64,000 bases of DNA from JAJXWB01 sp047605445 (GTDB lineage Bacteria > Pseudomonadota > Alphaproteobacteria > Rhizobiales > Beijerinckiaceae): positions 1 to 64,000 of the forward strand of contig JASGFP010000005.1 in the NCBI GenBank assembly GCA_047605445.1, written 5' to 3'. Under the pieces are notes generated by a model. The model did not search any database. It was not told where the DNA came from and saw only the letters and a program-made list of their open reading frames with translations. Of this stretch, positions 17,282-24,987 are shown piece by piece (within the stretch, counting starts at the first letter, position 1; the number at the start of each line of letters is the position of its first letter). The translations under genes and the position numbers were made by a program.

Positions 17282-18307
17282 TCACACCACGGCGACCGGC
17301 GTCGCGGGCGAGCCGACCGCGCCCGGCAGGCGCAGCGGCGGCGCGGTCAGTTGAAAGCGCCAACGGTCGTGCGCGCCGAGCCATTGTGCGAGTTCGGTGA
17401 AATACCAGAGCTCGCCGAGATGCACGCCCTGCTTGAACAGGCAATGATTGTGCAGCGGCAGCATCGGAAAGCTGTCGCCCTCGGCAGGGCGCGGCGGAAA
17501 GACTTCGACCGCCAGGCTGTCGGAGCAGATGGCGACGAGATCGGCATCGCTGATCCATTGCAACAGCCGCGTGTCGCGGCCGTCCAGCGCGGCGCAGGAA
17601 GAATGCAGCACGTTCACATCCGGCTGCCGGTTCATCTCCATGATGAGATCGCCGTAGCCGGTGTAGAGGCACAGAAAATCGCCGGCCTCGACGCCGACCT
17701 TCTGCGCATCCAGCGCCCGCATGAGATCGTCATAGCCGACGAAGGCTTTCTTGCGGCCGTAGATGCGATGGAGGTCGACGAGAACGCCGCGTCCCTGTAC
17801 GCCGGCGGTGGCGAAATTCTCGACGCCCAGCTTGTGCGCGCCGAAACCGTCCTTGGCGTCCTCGGGCCCGATCAGGTCCACGCCGCCGCGCCAGCCGTTG
17901 TAATAGACCTTCTCAGGCACGCCGTCGCCGTCGGCGTCGAACATCTGCCCGACATGGCTCAGGCCATCCCATTGCGTCGAATATTGCAGGTAGAGCAGCA
18001 CGGCGTCGTCGCAGACGATGTCGCAATATTCCGCGCAGATATGCGACAGCTTGAAGTTGAAATTATAGGCCGCGCCGCCGCGCTTCTCGTATTGCAATTG
18101 CGGCGCCTTGCGATGCGCGAAGATCGCGTTGCCGCCGGGATAGTCGAGCGGCAGAGACAGGGTGAAGGCGATTCCTTCCTTCACCTCTCGCGCCGCGGCG
18201 ACGCGCCGCTCTGGGGTGAGCAAGTTCATCTTGCCGCGCTGGTCGTCGGCGCCGAAGCGTCCCCAGTTCGATCCCTCGGGGCGGTTGACCCAGCGATTGG
18301 TCGTCAT
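17282..18307 (-). CDS. Cyclase family protein (kynurenine formamidase-like hydrolase)
   Basis: A 341-residue protein of the PF04199-type cyclase/formamidase family, in the longer subgroup. The metal-site region reads STQWDGLSHVG, where kynurenine formamidases have HGTHxDxPxH, so the first His ligands are replaced. Later GRGVLVDLHRIYGR and DFLCLYTGYGD are typical. The family includes formamidases, isatin hydrolases and cyclases. The changed motif argues against simple kynurenine formamidase activity. It is the first gene of a two-gene minus-strand unit with the PRISE reductase. Confidence 0.75.
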   Translation of the reverse strand: MTTNRWVNRPEGSNWGRFGADDQRGKMNLLTPERRVAAAREVKEGIAFTLSLPLDYPGGNAIFAHRKAPQLQYEKRGGAAYNFNFKLSHICAEYCDIVCDDAVLLYLQYSTQWDGLSHVGQMFDADGDGVPEKVYYNGWRGGVDLIGPEDAKDGFGAHKLGVENFATAGVQGRGVLVDLHRIYGRKKAFVGYDDLMRALDAQKVGVEAGDFLCLYTGYGDLIMEMNRQPDVNVLHSSCAALDGRDTRLLQWISDADLVAICSDSLAVEVFPPRPAEGDSFPMLPLHNHCLFKQGVHLGELWYFTELAQWLGAHDRWRFQLTAPPLRLPGAVGSPATPVAVV

Positions 18308-18332
18308 AGGCGAATCCTTTGCAAATTGTGTC

Positions 18333-18428
18333 GTGGCATCCGGACGCGCGCAGCGCGATCCGGGACCCAGACTTGCCAGATAGGCGGAGTGGGTCCCGGC
18401 TCTCCGCTGCGCTTCGGCCGGAATGACG
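18333..18428. repeat. Dispersed palindromic repeat, family B
   Basis: The element runs from GTGGCATCCGGACGCGCGCAGCGCGATCCGGGACCCA to TGGGTCCCGGCTCTCCGCTGCG and then CGGAATGACG. The inner arms CCGGGACCCA and TGGGTCCCGG are perfect inverted repeats around a 20-base loop. It fills the gap between the cyclase-family gene and the enoyl-CoA hydratase gene and differs from family A. Confidence 0.75.
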
Positions 18429-18454
18429 GAGCGGCCCGGGGCTGCGACGCGCTG

Positions 18455-19195
18455 CTACTTCTTCATGAAAGCCGCGATCCGTGCGTGCGAATCCGGACCG
18501 CGTCCCTCGCTCTTGTAAATCTCATGCGCGAGACCGGCCTTCAGCGACAGCCCCTCGGTGTCGTCGACAAGCTTCTTGTTCGCGCGATGGCTGAACCAGG
18601 AATTGCCGAGAATCTCTTTCGAGAGCTTGTCCACCTCAGCCTCGAATGCATCGTCGGCGACGCAGATATTCGCGAGCCCGATCTGCTCTGCCTGCGCGCC
18701 CGAATAGGTGCGGCTCGTGAACATCATTTCCTTCGCTTTCGCTGCGCCGACGCGACGCGGCAGGCGCTGGCTCATGCCCCACACCGGCGTCAGCGCCCAC
18801 TTGCCATGCGTGTCGCCGAACTTCGCATTCGCCGAGGCGACAATGATGTCGCCGGCGAGCGCCAGCTCGAGCCCACCCGTGTAGCAATGGCCGTGCACGG
18901 CCGTCACGACCGGCTGCGGCAGGCTCGCGAGCTTCTCGATCGTCTCGCCCTGGAACCACGGCTTCGGCGGCGCGGCGCCGGCCGCTATTCCTGCAAGATC
19001 GTTGCCGGCGCAGAAGCATTTTCCGGCGCCGCGCAGCAGCACGAGGCCGATTTTATCAGTCTGCTGCGCGATGGCGTCGACATGCTCGCGCAGCAGCATG
19101 AACATCTCGATCGTCAGCGCATTCAGCTTGTCCGGCCGGTTGAGCGTGAGGATGGCCGCGCCATCCCGGTCTTCGCGCGTAAGAGGCTTGTCCAT
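18455..19195 (-). CDS. Enoyl-CoA hydratase/isomerase family protein
   Basis: A 246-residue crotonase-fold protein. It shows KCFCAGNDLAGI and GHCYTGGLELALAGD, retaining the first catalytic Glu; the second is absent (FGDTHGKWALTP). GMSQRLPRRVGAAKAKEMMFT follows. The start at 19195 is the first Met after the SDR gene's stop, ten bases away; the longer frame shadows that gene. Together with the SDR it could hydrate and then oxidise a CoA thioester in a beta-oxidation-like step (inference). Confidence 0.85.
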   Translation of the reverse strand: MDKPLTREDRDGAAILTLNRPDKLNALTIEMFMLLREHVDAIAQQTDKIGLVLLRGAGKCFCAGNDLAGIAAGAAPPKPWFQGETIEKLASLPQPVVTAVHGHCYTGGLELALAGDIIVASANAKFGDTHGKWALTPVWGMSQRLPRRVGAAKAKEMMFTSRTYSGAQAEQIGLANICVADDAFEAEVDKLSKEILGNSWFSHRANKKLVDDTEGLSLKAGLAHEIYKSEGRGPDSHARIAAFMKK

Positions 19196-19205
19196 GCGCG
19201 CGCTC

Positions 19206-20003
19206 CTAGCCGCCGACGCCGGGAATGGTCTGCCCGCCGCCATGCACGTTGATCTTCTCGCCGTTGATGTAGCCGGCATAGGGCGAGACGAGAAAACGCA
19301 CGGCGTTGGCGATGTCCTGTGGCTGGCAGACGCGCCCGTAGGGCATGTGCTTGTCCAGCGCGTGAATGTCATCGATGCCGGCGGCGCCTTTCACGAGGCG
19401 TGTGCCCATGTCGGTCTCGACAAGGCCGGGCGCGACGACGTTGACATGCGTTCCGTGGCCGCGTTCCTCCTTGGCGAGCGTATAGGCGAGCGCCTCCATC
19501 GCGGCCTTGGCCATGTTGTAGGGCGCGCCGTTTGCGCCCATCTTCAGCGTCGCCACGCTCGAGATCATGACGATGTCGCCGCGCGGGCGCGCGCGCATGG
19601 ATGGAATGACGCGGCGGCTGAGCCAGTGCGGCGCCATGGCGTGCACCGTCAGCAGCCGTGCGATTTCGTCAGGCTCCGTATCGAGCACGGAGCGCCCGCG
19701 CGAGGCGATGCCGGCGTTGTTGACGAGAATATCGACGAAGCCGAAATCGGCGATGGCGCGGTCGGCCATGGCGACGACCTGCGCGTGGTCTTCCATCGAC
19801 GCCGAATAGGCCTTGGCGCGCACGCCCAGGCCTTCCAGCAGCTTGACCGATTCCTTCGCCGAATCCTCGTCGCGGCGGTAGCCGACCGCGACATCCGCGC
19901 CGTCCTCGGCAAGCGCCATGGCGATGGCGCGGCCGATGCCGCGGGAGCCGCCCGTCACCAGCGCCACGCGCCCCTTCAAAGGCTTTGCGCCCGCCTCGCT
20001 CAT
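19206..20003 (-). CDS. Short-chain dehydrogenase/reductase
   Basis: A 265-residue classical SDR with TGGSRGIGRA (cofactor), VNNAGIA, MISSVA with the catalytic Ser, and the YNMAK motif carrying Tyr and Lys. ADVAVGYRRDED with no acidic residue after beta-2 suggests NADP use. The start at 20003 is supported by GGGAGCGAG upstream; the frame is open for 39 further codons that lack coding character. It is probably a 3-oxoacyl-type or 3-hydroxyacyl dehydrogenase, divergent from another SDR across 170 bases. Confidence 0.88.
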   Translation of the reverse strand: MSEAGAKPLKGRVALVTGGSRGIGRAIAMALAEDGADVAVGYRRDEDSAKESVKLLEGLGVRAKAYSASMEDHAQVVAMADRAIADFGFVDILVNNAGIASRGRSVLDTEPDEIARLLTVHAMAPHWLSRRVIPSMRARPRGDIVMISSVATLKMGANGAPYNMAKAAMEALAYTLAKEERGHGTHVNVVAPGLVETDMGTRLVKGAAGIDDIHALDKHMPYGRVCQPQDIANAVRFLVSPYAGYINGEKINVHGGGQTIPGVGG

Positions 20004-20173
20004 TCGTCTCGCTCCCTGTTCTTGTCGCCGCCATTGTTGCGCAAGTCGGCGCGGCGCGAAACAACCTTCGCGCATGGCGGCTCTGTGCGGTGAAATGCGT
20101 TTCCGCTTCGCGGAACGCAACGGGCCCTGCTATAAAGCCGTCAAACGGGACGAAGCGCCCGCAGGGAGGACAC
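20004..20173. promoter_or_regulatory. Divergent promoter region between two SDR genes
   Basis: This 170-base gap serves two divergent dehydrogenase genes. It contains an imperfect inverted repeat, GCGTTTCCGC-TTC-GCGGAACGC, at about 20097-20119. A TATAAA-like box follows (TGCTATAAAG, about 20139-20148), upstream of the GGAGGA ribosome binding site for the plus-strand gene. The palindrome could bind a regulator, but I cannot assign one. Confidence 0.35.
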
Positions 20174-20983
20174 ATGTTCGCAAATCTTTTCTCGCTCGAA
20201 GGCAGGGTCGCCGTTGTCACCGGCGGCTCGCGCGGCATCGGCCGCATGATCGCCGAAGGCTTTCTCGAATACGGCGCAGCGCGCGTCTACATCACCGCGC
20301 GCAAGGCGGCGGCCTGCGATGCGGCCGCCAAGGAAATGACCGCGCTCGGCAAGGGGGAATGCGTTTCCATTCCCTGCGATCTCTCGACGCTCGAAGGGAT
20401 TGCGACCTTCGGCAGGGCGCTGGCCGAGCGCGAGAAGAAACTCGACATTCTCGTCAACAACGCCGGCGCGGCCTGGGCGGCTGATTTCGATCAATTTCCG
20501 GAATCGGGCTGGGACAAGGTTGTCGATCTCAACATGAAAACGCCGTTCTTCCTGGCGAAGGAACTGGCCCCTCTGCTGCGCGCAGCCGCGACCGCCGAGC
20601 GCCCCGCAAAACTCATCAACATCGCCTCGATCGACGGTATTTTCGTCAATCCGCTCGAAACCTATCCCTATGCGGCGAGCAAGGCGGGGCTCATCCATCT
20701 CACGCGCCGCATGGCGGTGCGTCTCATCAAGGATCACATCGTCGTCACGGCGATCGCGCCCGGTCCGTTCCAGTCCGACATGAACACGGCGGCGCGCGAC
20801 CATGCCGACGTCGTCGCCGGGCGCGTCCCGGCCGGCCGCATCGGTGCGCCCGAAGACATGGCGGGCGCCGCCATTTTTCTGGCCTCGCGCGCCGGCGATT
20901 ATGTCGTCGGCTCCACGGTCACGGTCGACGGCGGCGTCGCCTTCGGACGCGCGGGCTTCGAGGGCGGCGGCTGGAGCGACTGA
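20174..20983 (+). CDS. Short-chain dehydrogenase/reductase, RhlG/FabG-like
   Basis: A 269-residue SDR with TGGSRGIGRM, VNNAGAAW, INIASIDGI and YAASKAG (catalytic Tyr/Lys). The opening NLFSLEGRVAVVTGG and the PLETYPYAASKAGLIHLTR region resemble the RhlG group of 3-oxoacyl reductases. ITARKAAACD after beta-2 favours NADPH. GGAGGA stands six bases before the ATG. It heads a plus-strand operon with the next hydratase, reductase and hydrolase. Confidence 0.88.
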   Translation: MFANLFSLEGRVAVVTGGSRGIGRMIAEGFLEYGAARVYITARKAAACDAAAKEMTALGKGECVSIPCDLSTLEGIATFGRALAEREKKLDILVNNAGAAWAADFDQFPESGWDKVVDLNMKTPFFLAKELAPLLRAAATAERPAKLINIASIDGIFVNPLETYPYAASKAGLIHLTRRMAVRLIKDHIVVTAIAPGPFQSDMNTAARDHADVVAGRVPAGRIGAPEDMAGAAIFLASRAGDYVVGSTVTVDGGVAFGRAGFEGGGWSD

Positions 20984-21011
20984 GCGGTTCTCGCGCATAA
21001 CGGAGCCGCGC

Positions 21012-21878
21012 ATGGACTACCAGCACATCCTCTGCGAGAGGGACGGACCATTCATGGTCCTTACCCTCAATCGCCCGGACAGGCTCAACGCCTATACGGG
21101 CGCGATGGGCTCGGAGATCGAGCACGCCTTTCGCGCCGCGGACGTCGATGACGATGTGCGCGCGATCATCGTCACCGGCGCCGGCCGCGCCTTCTGCGCC
21201 GGCGCGGATGTCTCGGGCGGCGCCAAGAGCTTCGATACGTCGGGCGCGCACGGCGCGGGCGTGTTCGGCAATCGCGGCCCGCAGGCGGGCTCGGGCAAGG
21301 GCAGGGGCTTCGTCGACGCCATCTTTTCGTGCCGCAAGCCCTCGATCGCGGCGATCAACGGCGCGGCGGTCGGCGTCGGCATAACGCTCACCTTGCCGAT
21401 GGATGTGCGTATCGCAGCCAAAGGCGCGAAGATCGGCTTCATCTTTGCAAGGCGCGGCCTCGTGCCGGAGGCCGGCAGCGCCTGGTTCCTGCCGCGTCTC
21501 GTCGGTCTGCCGCAGGCCCTGCGCTGGTCGATTTCGGGCCGCACTTTCGACGCGCAGGAAGCCTTGCAGGGCGGCCTCGTCAGCGAGATGGTCGAACCTG
21601 CCGATATTCTGACGCGCGCGAAAGAAATCGCGCACGAACTGACCGATCATTCCTCGCCGGTCGCGGTCGCGCTCACGCGCCAGATGCTATGGCGCTGCGC
21701 CGGCGCGCCCGATCCTTACGGCGTGCTCGCGTTCGACGCGAAAATGTCGATCGAGCGCGGTGGCCATCCCGATGTGCGCGAGGGCGTGCAGGCGTTTTTC
21801 GACAAGCGCGCGCCGGACTTTCCCGGCAAGGTGAGCGCGGACATGCCGAGCCAGTATCCCTGGTGGTCGGACGATTGA
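21012..21878 (+). CDS. Crotonase-family protein lacking the usual catalytic Glu
   Basis: A 288-residue crotonase-fold protein. RAFCAGADVSGGAK and INGAAVGVGITLTLPMD are visible. The usual Glu after GGG is replaced here by Thr (GITLTL), and the second motif is FARRGLVPEAGSAWFLPRLVG. This matches a distinct subgroup annotated as enoyl-CoA hydratase whose true reaction is uncertain; the Glu of VPEAG may be catalytic. It has the same strand and close spacing as its neighbours. Confidence 0.82.
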   Translation: MDYQHILCERDGPFMVLTLNRPDRLNAYTGAMGSEIEHAFRAADVDDDVRAIIVTGAGRAFCAGADVSGGAKSFDTSGAHGAGVFGNRGPQAGSGKGRGFVDAIFSCRKPSIAAINGAAVGVGITLTLPMDVRIAAKGAKIGFIFARRGLVPEAGSAWFLPRLVGLPQALRWSISGRTFDAQEALQGGLVSEMVEPADILTRAKEIAHELTDHSSPVAVALTRQMLWRCAGAPDPYGVLAFDAKMSIERGGHPDVREGVQAFFDKRAPDFPGKVSADMPSQYPWWSDD

Positions 21879-21897
21879 CGGCGAAGCGGAGAATGAG

Positions 21898-22899
21898 ATG
21901 AGCGCGATCAACAGGCAGGTGCTTCTGGCCGAAAAGCCGAAAGGCAAACTCTCGCCGTCCAATTTCCGGCTCGCGGAGGCTTCGGTCCCGCAGCCGGCCG
22001 ATGGAGAAGCGCTGCTCAAGGTCCGCTACATCTCGCTCGACGCCGCCAATCGCGCGTGGATGCAGGGCGCGACCTATCGCTCGGCGGTGGACGCTGGCAG
22101 CGTGATGGCTGGCGGCGCCATCGCGGAAGTGGTCGAGAGCAAGGCGAAGGGTTTCGCCAAGGGCGATCTCGTCTTCGCCGACACCGGCTGGCAGGAATAC
22201 GCCGCGCTGCCGGGCAAGCAGCTTATCAAGGTTCCGCACGTCGAGCCGATGACGCATCTGCTCAGCGTCTACGGCATTGCAGGTCTCACGGCTTACTTCG
22301 GCCTGCTGCGCGTCGGCGAGCCGAAGGCGGGCGAGACCGTGGTCGTGTCTGCGGCTGCGGGCTCGGTCGGCTCGCTGGTCGGGCAGATCGCCAAAATCAA
22401 GGGATGCCGCGTCATCGGCGTCGCCGGCGGCGCGGAGAAATGCGCGTGGCTGAAGAGCGAACTCGGCTTCGACGAAGCGGTCGACTACAAGGCCGGCGAT
22501 CTCTATCGCGGGCTTAAAAGCGCCGCGCCGAATGGCGTCGATGCCTATTTCGACAATACCGGCGGCGAGATTCTCGAAGCCTGTCTGCCGCTGATGAACC
22601 TGCACGGCCGCATCGCCTGCTGCGGCGCGGTTTCGGCCTATGACGGCGCGCCGCCGGCGGCCGGCCCGCGCGGCCTGCCGGGCCTGCTGGTGGTCAAGCG
22701 CATCCGCATGCAGGGCTTCATCGTGATGGATTTCTACGGCGAGCGCGATGCTGCCCTGGCCGATCTGCAATCATGGGTCGCCAGCGGCAAGCTCAAGGTG
22801 CAGGAAGACGTGATCGACGGGCTTGAAAATACGCCCGCCGCGCTCATCGGCCTGCTGGCGGGCGAAAATCGCGGCAAGCGCATGGTGAAGGTCGCTTAG
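21898..22899 (+). CDS. NADP-dependent medium-chain reductase (CurA/2-alkenal reductase type)
   Basis: A 333-residue zinc-free MDR protein. The N terminus (RQVLLAEKPKGKLSPSNF) and WMQGATYRSAVDAG match the CurA/leukotriene B4 dehydrogenase-like group. The NADP motif is VVVSAAAGSVGSLVGQIAKIKGCRVIG, and FDNTGGEILEACLPLM is typical. It should reduce an alpha,beta-unsaturated ketone or aldehyde. In this operon it could act on the same pathway as the crotonase and SDR (inference). Confidence 0.88.
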   Translation: MSAINRQVLLAEKPKGKLSPSNFRLAEASVPQPADGEALLKVRYISLDAANRAWMQGATYRSAVDAGSVMAGGAIAEVVESKAKGFAKGDLVFADTGWQEYAALPGKQLIKVPHVEPMTHLLSVYGIAGLTAYFGLLRVGEPKAGETVVVSAAAGSVGSLVGQIAKIKGCRVIGVAGGAEKCAWLKSELGFDEAVDYKAGDLYRGLKSAAPNGVDAYFDNTGGEILEACLPLMNLHGRIACCGAVSAYDGAPPAAGPRGLPGLLVVKRIRMQGFIVMDFYGERDAALADLQSWVASGKLKVQEDVIDGLENTPAALIGLLAGENRGKRMVKVA

Positions 22900-22926
22900 G
22901 CGCGCAAGAAAGACGGAGAGCGATCA

Positions 22927-23796
22927 ATGACGGATGTAACGATAAAGGGCGACGGCGTTCGCCTTGCGGCTTCCGTCTACGGGCCGTCGGATCGCCCTGC
23001 GGTCGCCTTTTTCCACGGCGTCTCCAACAGCCGCGACACCTGGGAGGAAATGGCCGCAGCGCTTTCCCCGGACTATCAGACGTGGACGCTGGATTTTCGC
23101 GGGCACGGCCATTCGGACCGCGTCGCGTCCTACGATATCGGCGGCTATGTCGCCGATGCGCGCGCGCTGCTGGAGACGATCGGGCGGCCGACGATCATCG
23201 TCGGCCATTCGCTCGGCGGCTGCGTTTCGGGCGTGCTGGCGCAGGAGCCGCATCCGCTTGTGCGTGGCGCTTTTCTCGAAGACCCGCCGTGGTATCTCGG
23301 CGAAGCCGGCGAATGGTCGAAATCGGCGGTGTCGGCGCTCTTCCCGATCATCGCTGCAAAGCAGGCCGAATTTCAGGCGGCGGGCGCGCCTTTGTCGACC
23401 TACGTCGAGTTCGTGTCCAATGCGCCCTCTCCGCTCGGCGGCCGCGCGTCCGACCATATGGGCGCCCGGCATCTTCTCAGCCGCGCTTCCGGCTTGCAGC
23501 GGCAGGACAACCGGTGCTGGGGCGGAGCGGCGCGCGGAGGGGAGCAGGGCGACAATGCGCTCGCGGCCATCGACACGGCCCAGCCGTTTCGCTGCCCGAC
23601 GCGGATCTTGCGCGGGGATCCCCACCTCGGCGCCGTCATTCTCGAAGGGCACGAGGCGCGCCTCGCGAAAACCAATCCCGATGCGCAGATCATCCATTAC
23701 GCCGGATGCGGACACCTTCTGCATCAGACCACCGCGTTCGAGGCGCGGTTCCTGACAGACCTGCGAAGCTTCCTGTCGTCATTGCCGCCGCAATAG
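22927..23796 (+). CDS. Alpha/beta hydrolase
   Basis: A 289-residue hydrolase with the oxyanion strand VAFFHGVSNSRDTW, the strand-4 region LDFRGHGHSDR, the nucleophile elbow VGHSLGGCVSG and the catalytic His in YAGCGHLLHQT. It is the last gene of the plus-strand operon and convergent with the cupin gene. A C-C or ester hydrolase role in ring breakdown would fit the context but is not proven by the motifs. Confidence 0.85.
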   Translation: MTDVTIKGDGVRLAASVYGPSDRPAVAFFHGVSNSRDTWEEMAAALSPDYQTWTLDFRGHGHSDRVASYDIGGYVADARALLETIGRPTIIVGHSLGGCVSGVLAQEPHPLVRGAFLEDPPWYLGEAGEWSKSAVSALFPIIAAKQAEFQAAGAPLSTYVEFVSNAPSPLGGRASDHMGARHLLSRASGLQRQDNRCWGGAARGGEQGDNALAAIDTAQPFRCPTRILRGDPHLGAVILEGHEARLAKTNPDAQIIHYAGCGHLLHQTTAFEARFLTDLRSFLSSLPPQ

Positions 23797-23814
23797 AGCG
23801 GCGCCGCCGAAGCG

Positions 23815-24249
23815 TTACCGCGGCTCGCCGTCGATGACCTCGAAATGCGCGAATTCGAACCCCGGCGCCACCGTGCAGCCGACCAGCGTCCACGCGCCCA
23901 GCGATCGCGCCGCCTGCCATGCGCCGGCGGGCACGATCGCCTGGGGGCGCTCGCCGGCGGTCAAATCGGCGCCGATGCGATGCAAGCTGCGCGCGCCATT
24001 CTGCTCGATGGTCAGCTCCAGCGGCGCGCCGGCGTAGAAATGCCAGGTCTCCGCCGCGTCGACGCGATGCCAGCGCGACGGGGCCCCGCCCGGCAGCAGG
24101 AAATAGATGGCGGTCGAAGCCGCCCGGCCGCCGGGCGCGATGGGATCGCGGAACGTTTCGCGGTAGAAGCCGCCTTCGGGATGAGGGCTGAGATCGAGCA
24201 GCCGCACGATGTCTTCAACACTCGCCTTCTCGATCCCGCCATGCGCCAT
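23815..24249 (-). CDS. Cupin_5 (DUF985) domain protein
   Basis: A 144-residue single-domain cupin. The family opening IVRLLDLSPHPEGGFYRETFRD is clear, and the cupin box reads SRWHRVDAAETWHFYAGAPLEL, giving possible metal or ligand residues (two His and a Glu). The second box lies around IVPAGAWQAARSLGAWTLVGCTVAPGFEFAHFE. The biochemical role of this family is not settled. It stands alone between two convergent or divergent plus-strand genes. Confidence 0.88.
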   Translation of the reverse strand: MAHGGIEKASVEDIVRLLDLSPHPEGGFYRETFRDPIAPGGRAASTAIYFLLPGGAPSRWHRVDAAETWHFYAGAPLELTIEQNGARSLHRIGADLTAGERPQAIVPAGAWQAARSLGAWTLVGCTVAPGFEFAHFEVIDGEPR

Positions 24250-24306
24250 GTCGCGTCTCCCTCTGCGCCCTTTTACCGCCGTGATCTCTCGGGTAAACTG
24301 GCGGCG

Positions 24307-24852
24307 ATGCGAATATCTGTCGGGCTTCCATTTGTTGTTGCGGCGCTGCTCGCGGGTCTGCCCGCGCCCGCCGGCGCGTGGGAAGTCGTCAGCAACGGCC
24401 TGCCGACGTTCGCTGCGGCCGAATCCTTCAGGGCAGGCTCGGGCAGCGCGCTCGATCAGGCCGCGCCGCTGAAATTCGAGGCGGTGAAAGGCTGGAACCC
24501 CGGCTACGACCTGCGCATGGGCAAGTATCTGTTCGGCGTGGAGCAGAAGACAGGCTTTGCGGCGGGCGGCGACATGCTTGGCCTTGCGTCCGGCTTTGCC
24601 TTTTCGCGCACCAACATGAAGTTCGGCTACGACATGGGCGCGTTCAGGCCCTACATGTCGGCTGCGTTTGCCGAGGCCAAGGCGCCGGCGTTCGGCGCGA
24701 ATATCTTCGCCGCCCCGCCCGGCGCGGCGACGCCTTTCGCCTTCAGTTCGCAGGCGACGACGATCGGCGCGGGCTTCGACTATTCGATCACCGAAAGTCT
24801 CTCCTTCGGCATGTCCGTCAACGCGACGCAGGTCTCGGGCTGGGGCCGCTAG
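24307..24852 (+). CDS. Exported small beta-barrel-like protein
   Basis: A 181-residue protein with a clear signal peptide (MRISVGLPFVVAALLAGLPAPAGA, cleaved near residue 24). It continues with alternating polar/aromatic strands (KYLFGVEQKTGFAAGG, MKFGYDMGAFRPYMSAAF, GAGFDYSITESLSFGMSV), as in small outer-membrane beta-barrels. It ends in GWGR rather than a terminal Phe, which is unusual for BAM substrates. It lies 135 bases before the caspase-fold gene on the same strand. Function unknown. Confidence 0.65.
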   Translation: MRISVGLPFVVAALLAGLPAPAGAWEVVSNGLPTFAAAESFRAGSGSALDQAAPLKFEAVKGWNPGYDLRMGKYLFGVEQKTGFAAGGDMLGLASGFAFSRTNMKFGYDMGAFRPYMSAAFAEAKAPAFGANIFAAPPGAATPFAFSSQATTIGAGFDYSITESLSFGMSVNATQVSGWGR

Positions 24853-24987
24853 GGCCGTTCAGCGGCGGTTCAGGCCATGGCGGACAGCTTTTCGTCCGGT
24901 CCGCGACCTTGCGCCCGGTCATTGACGCGCCGCGCGTGCATGAATGATTGTGCGACAAGCGCATTTTTGCGCAGCCATGGGGGAAAC

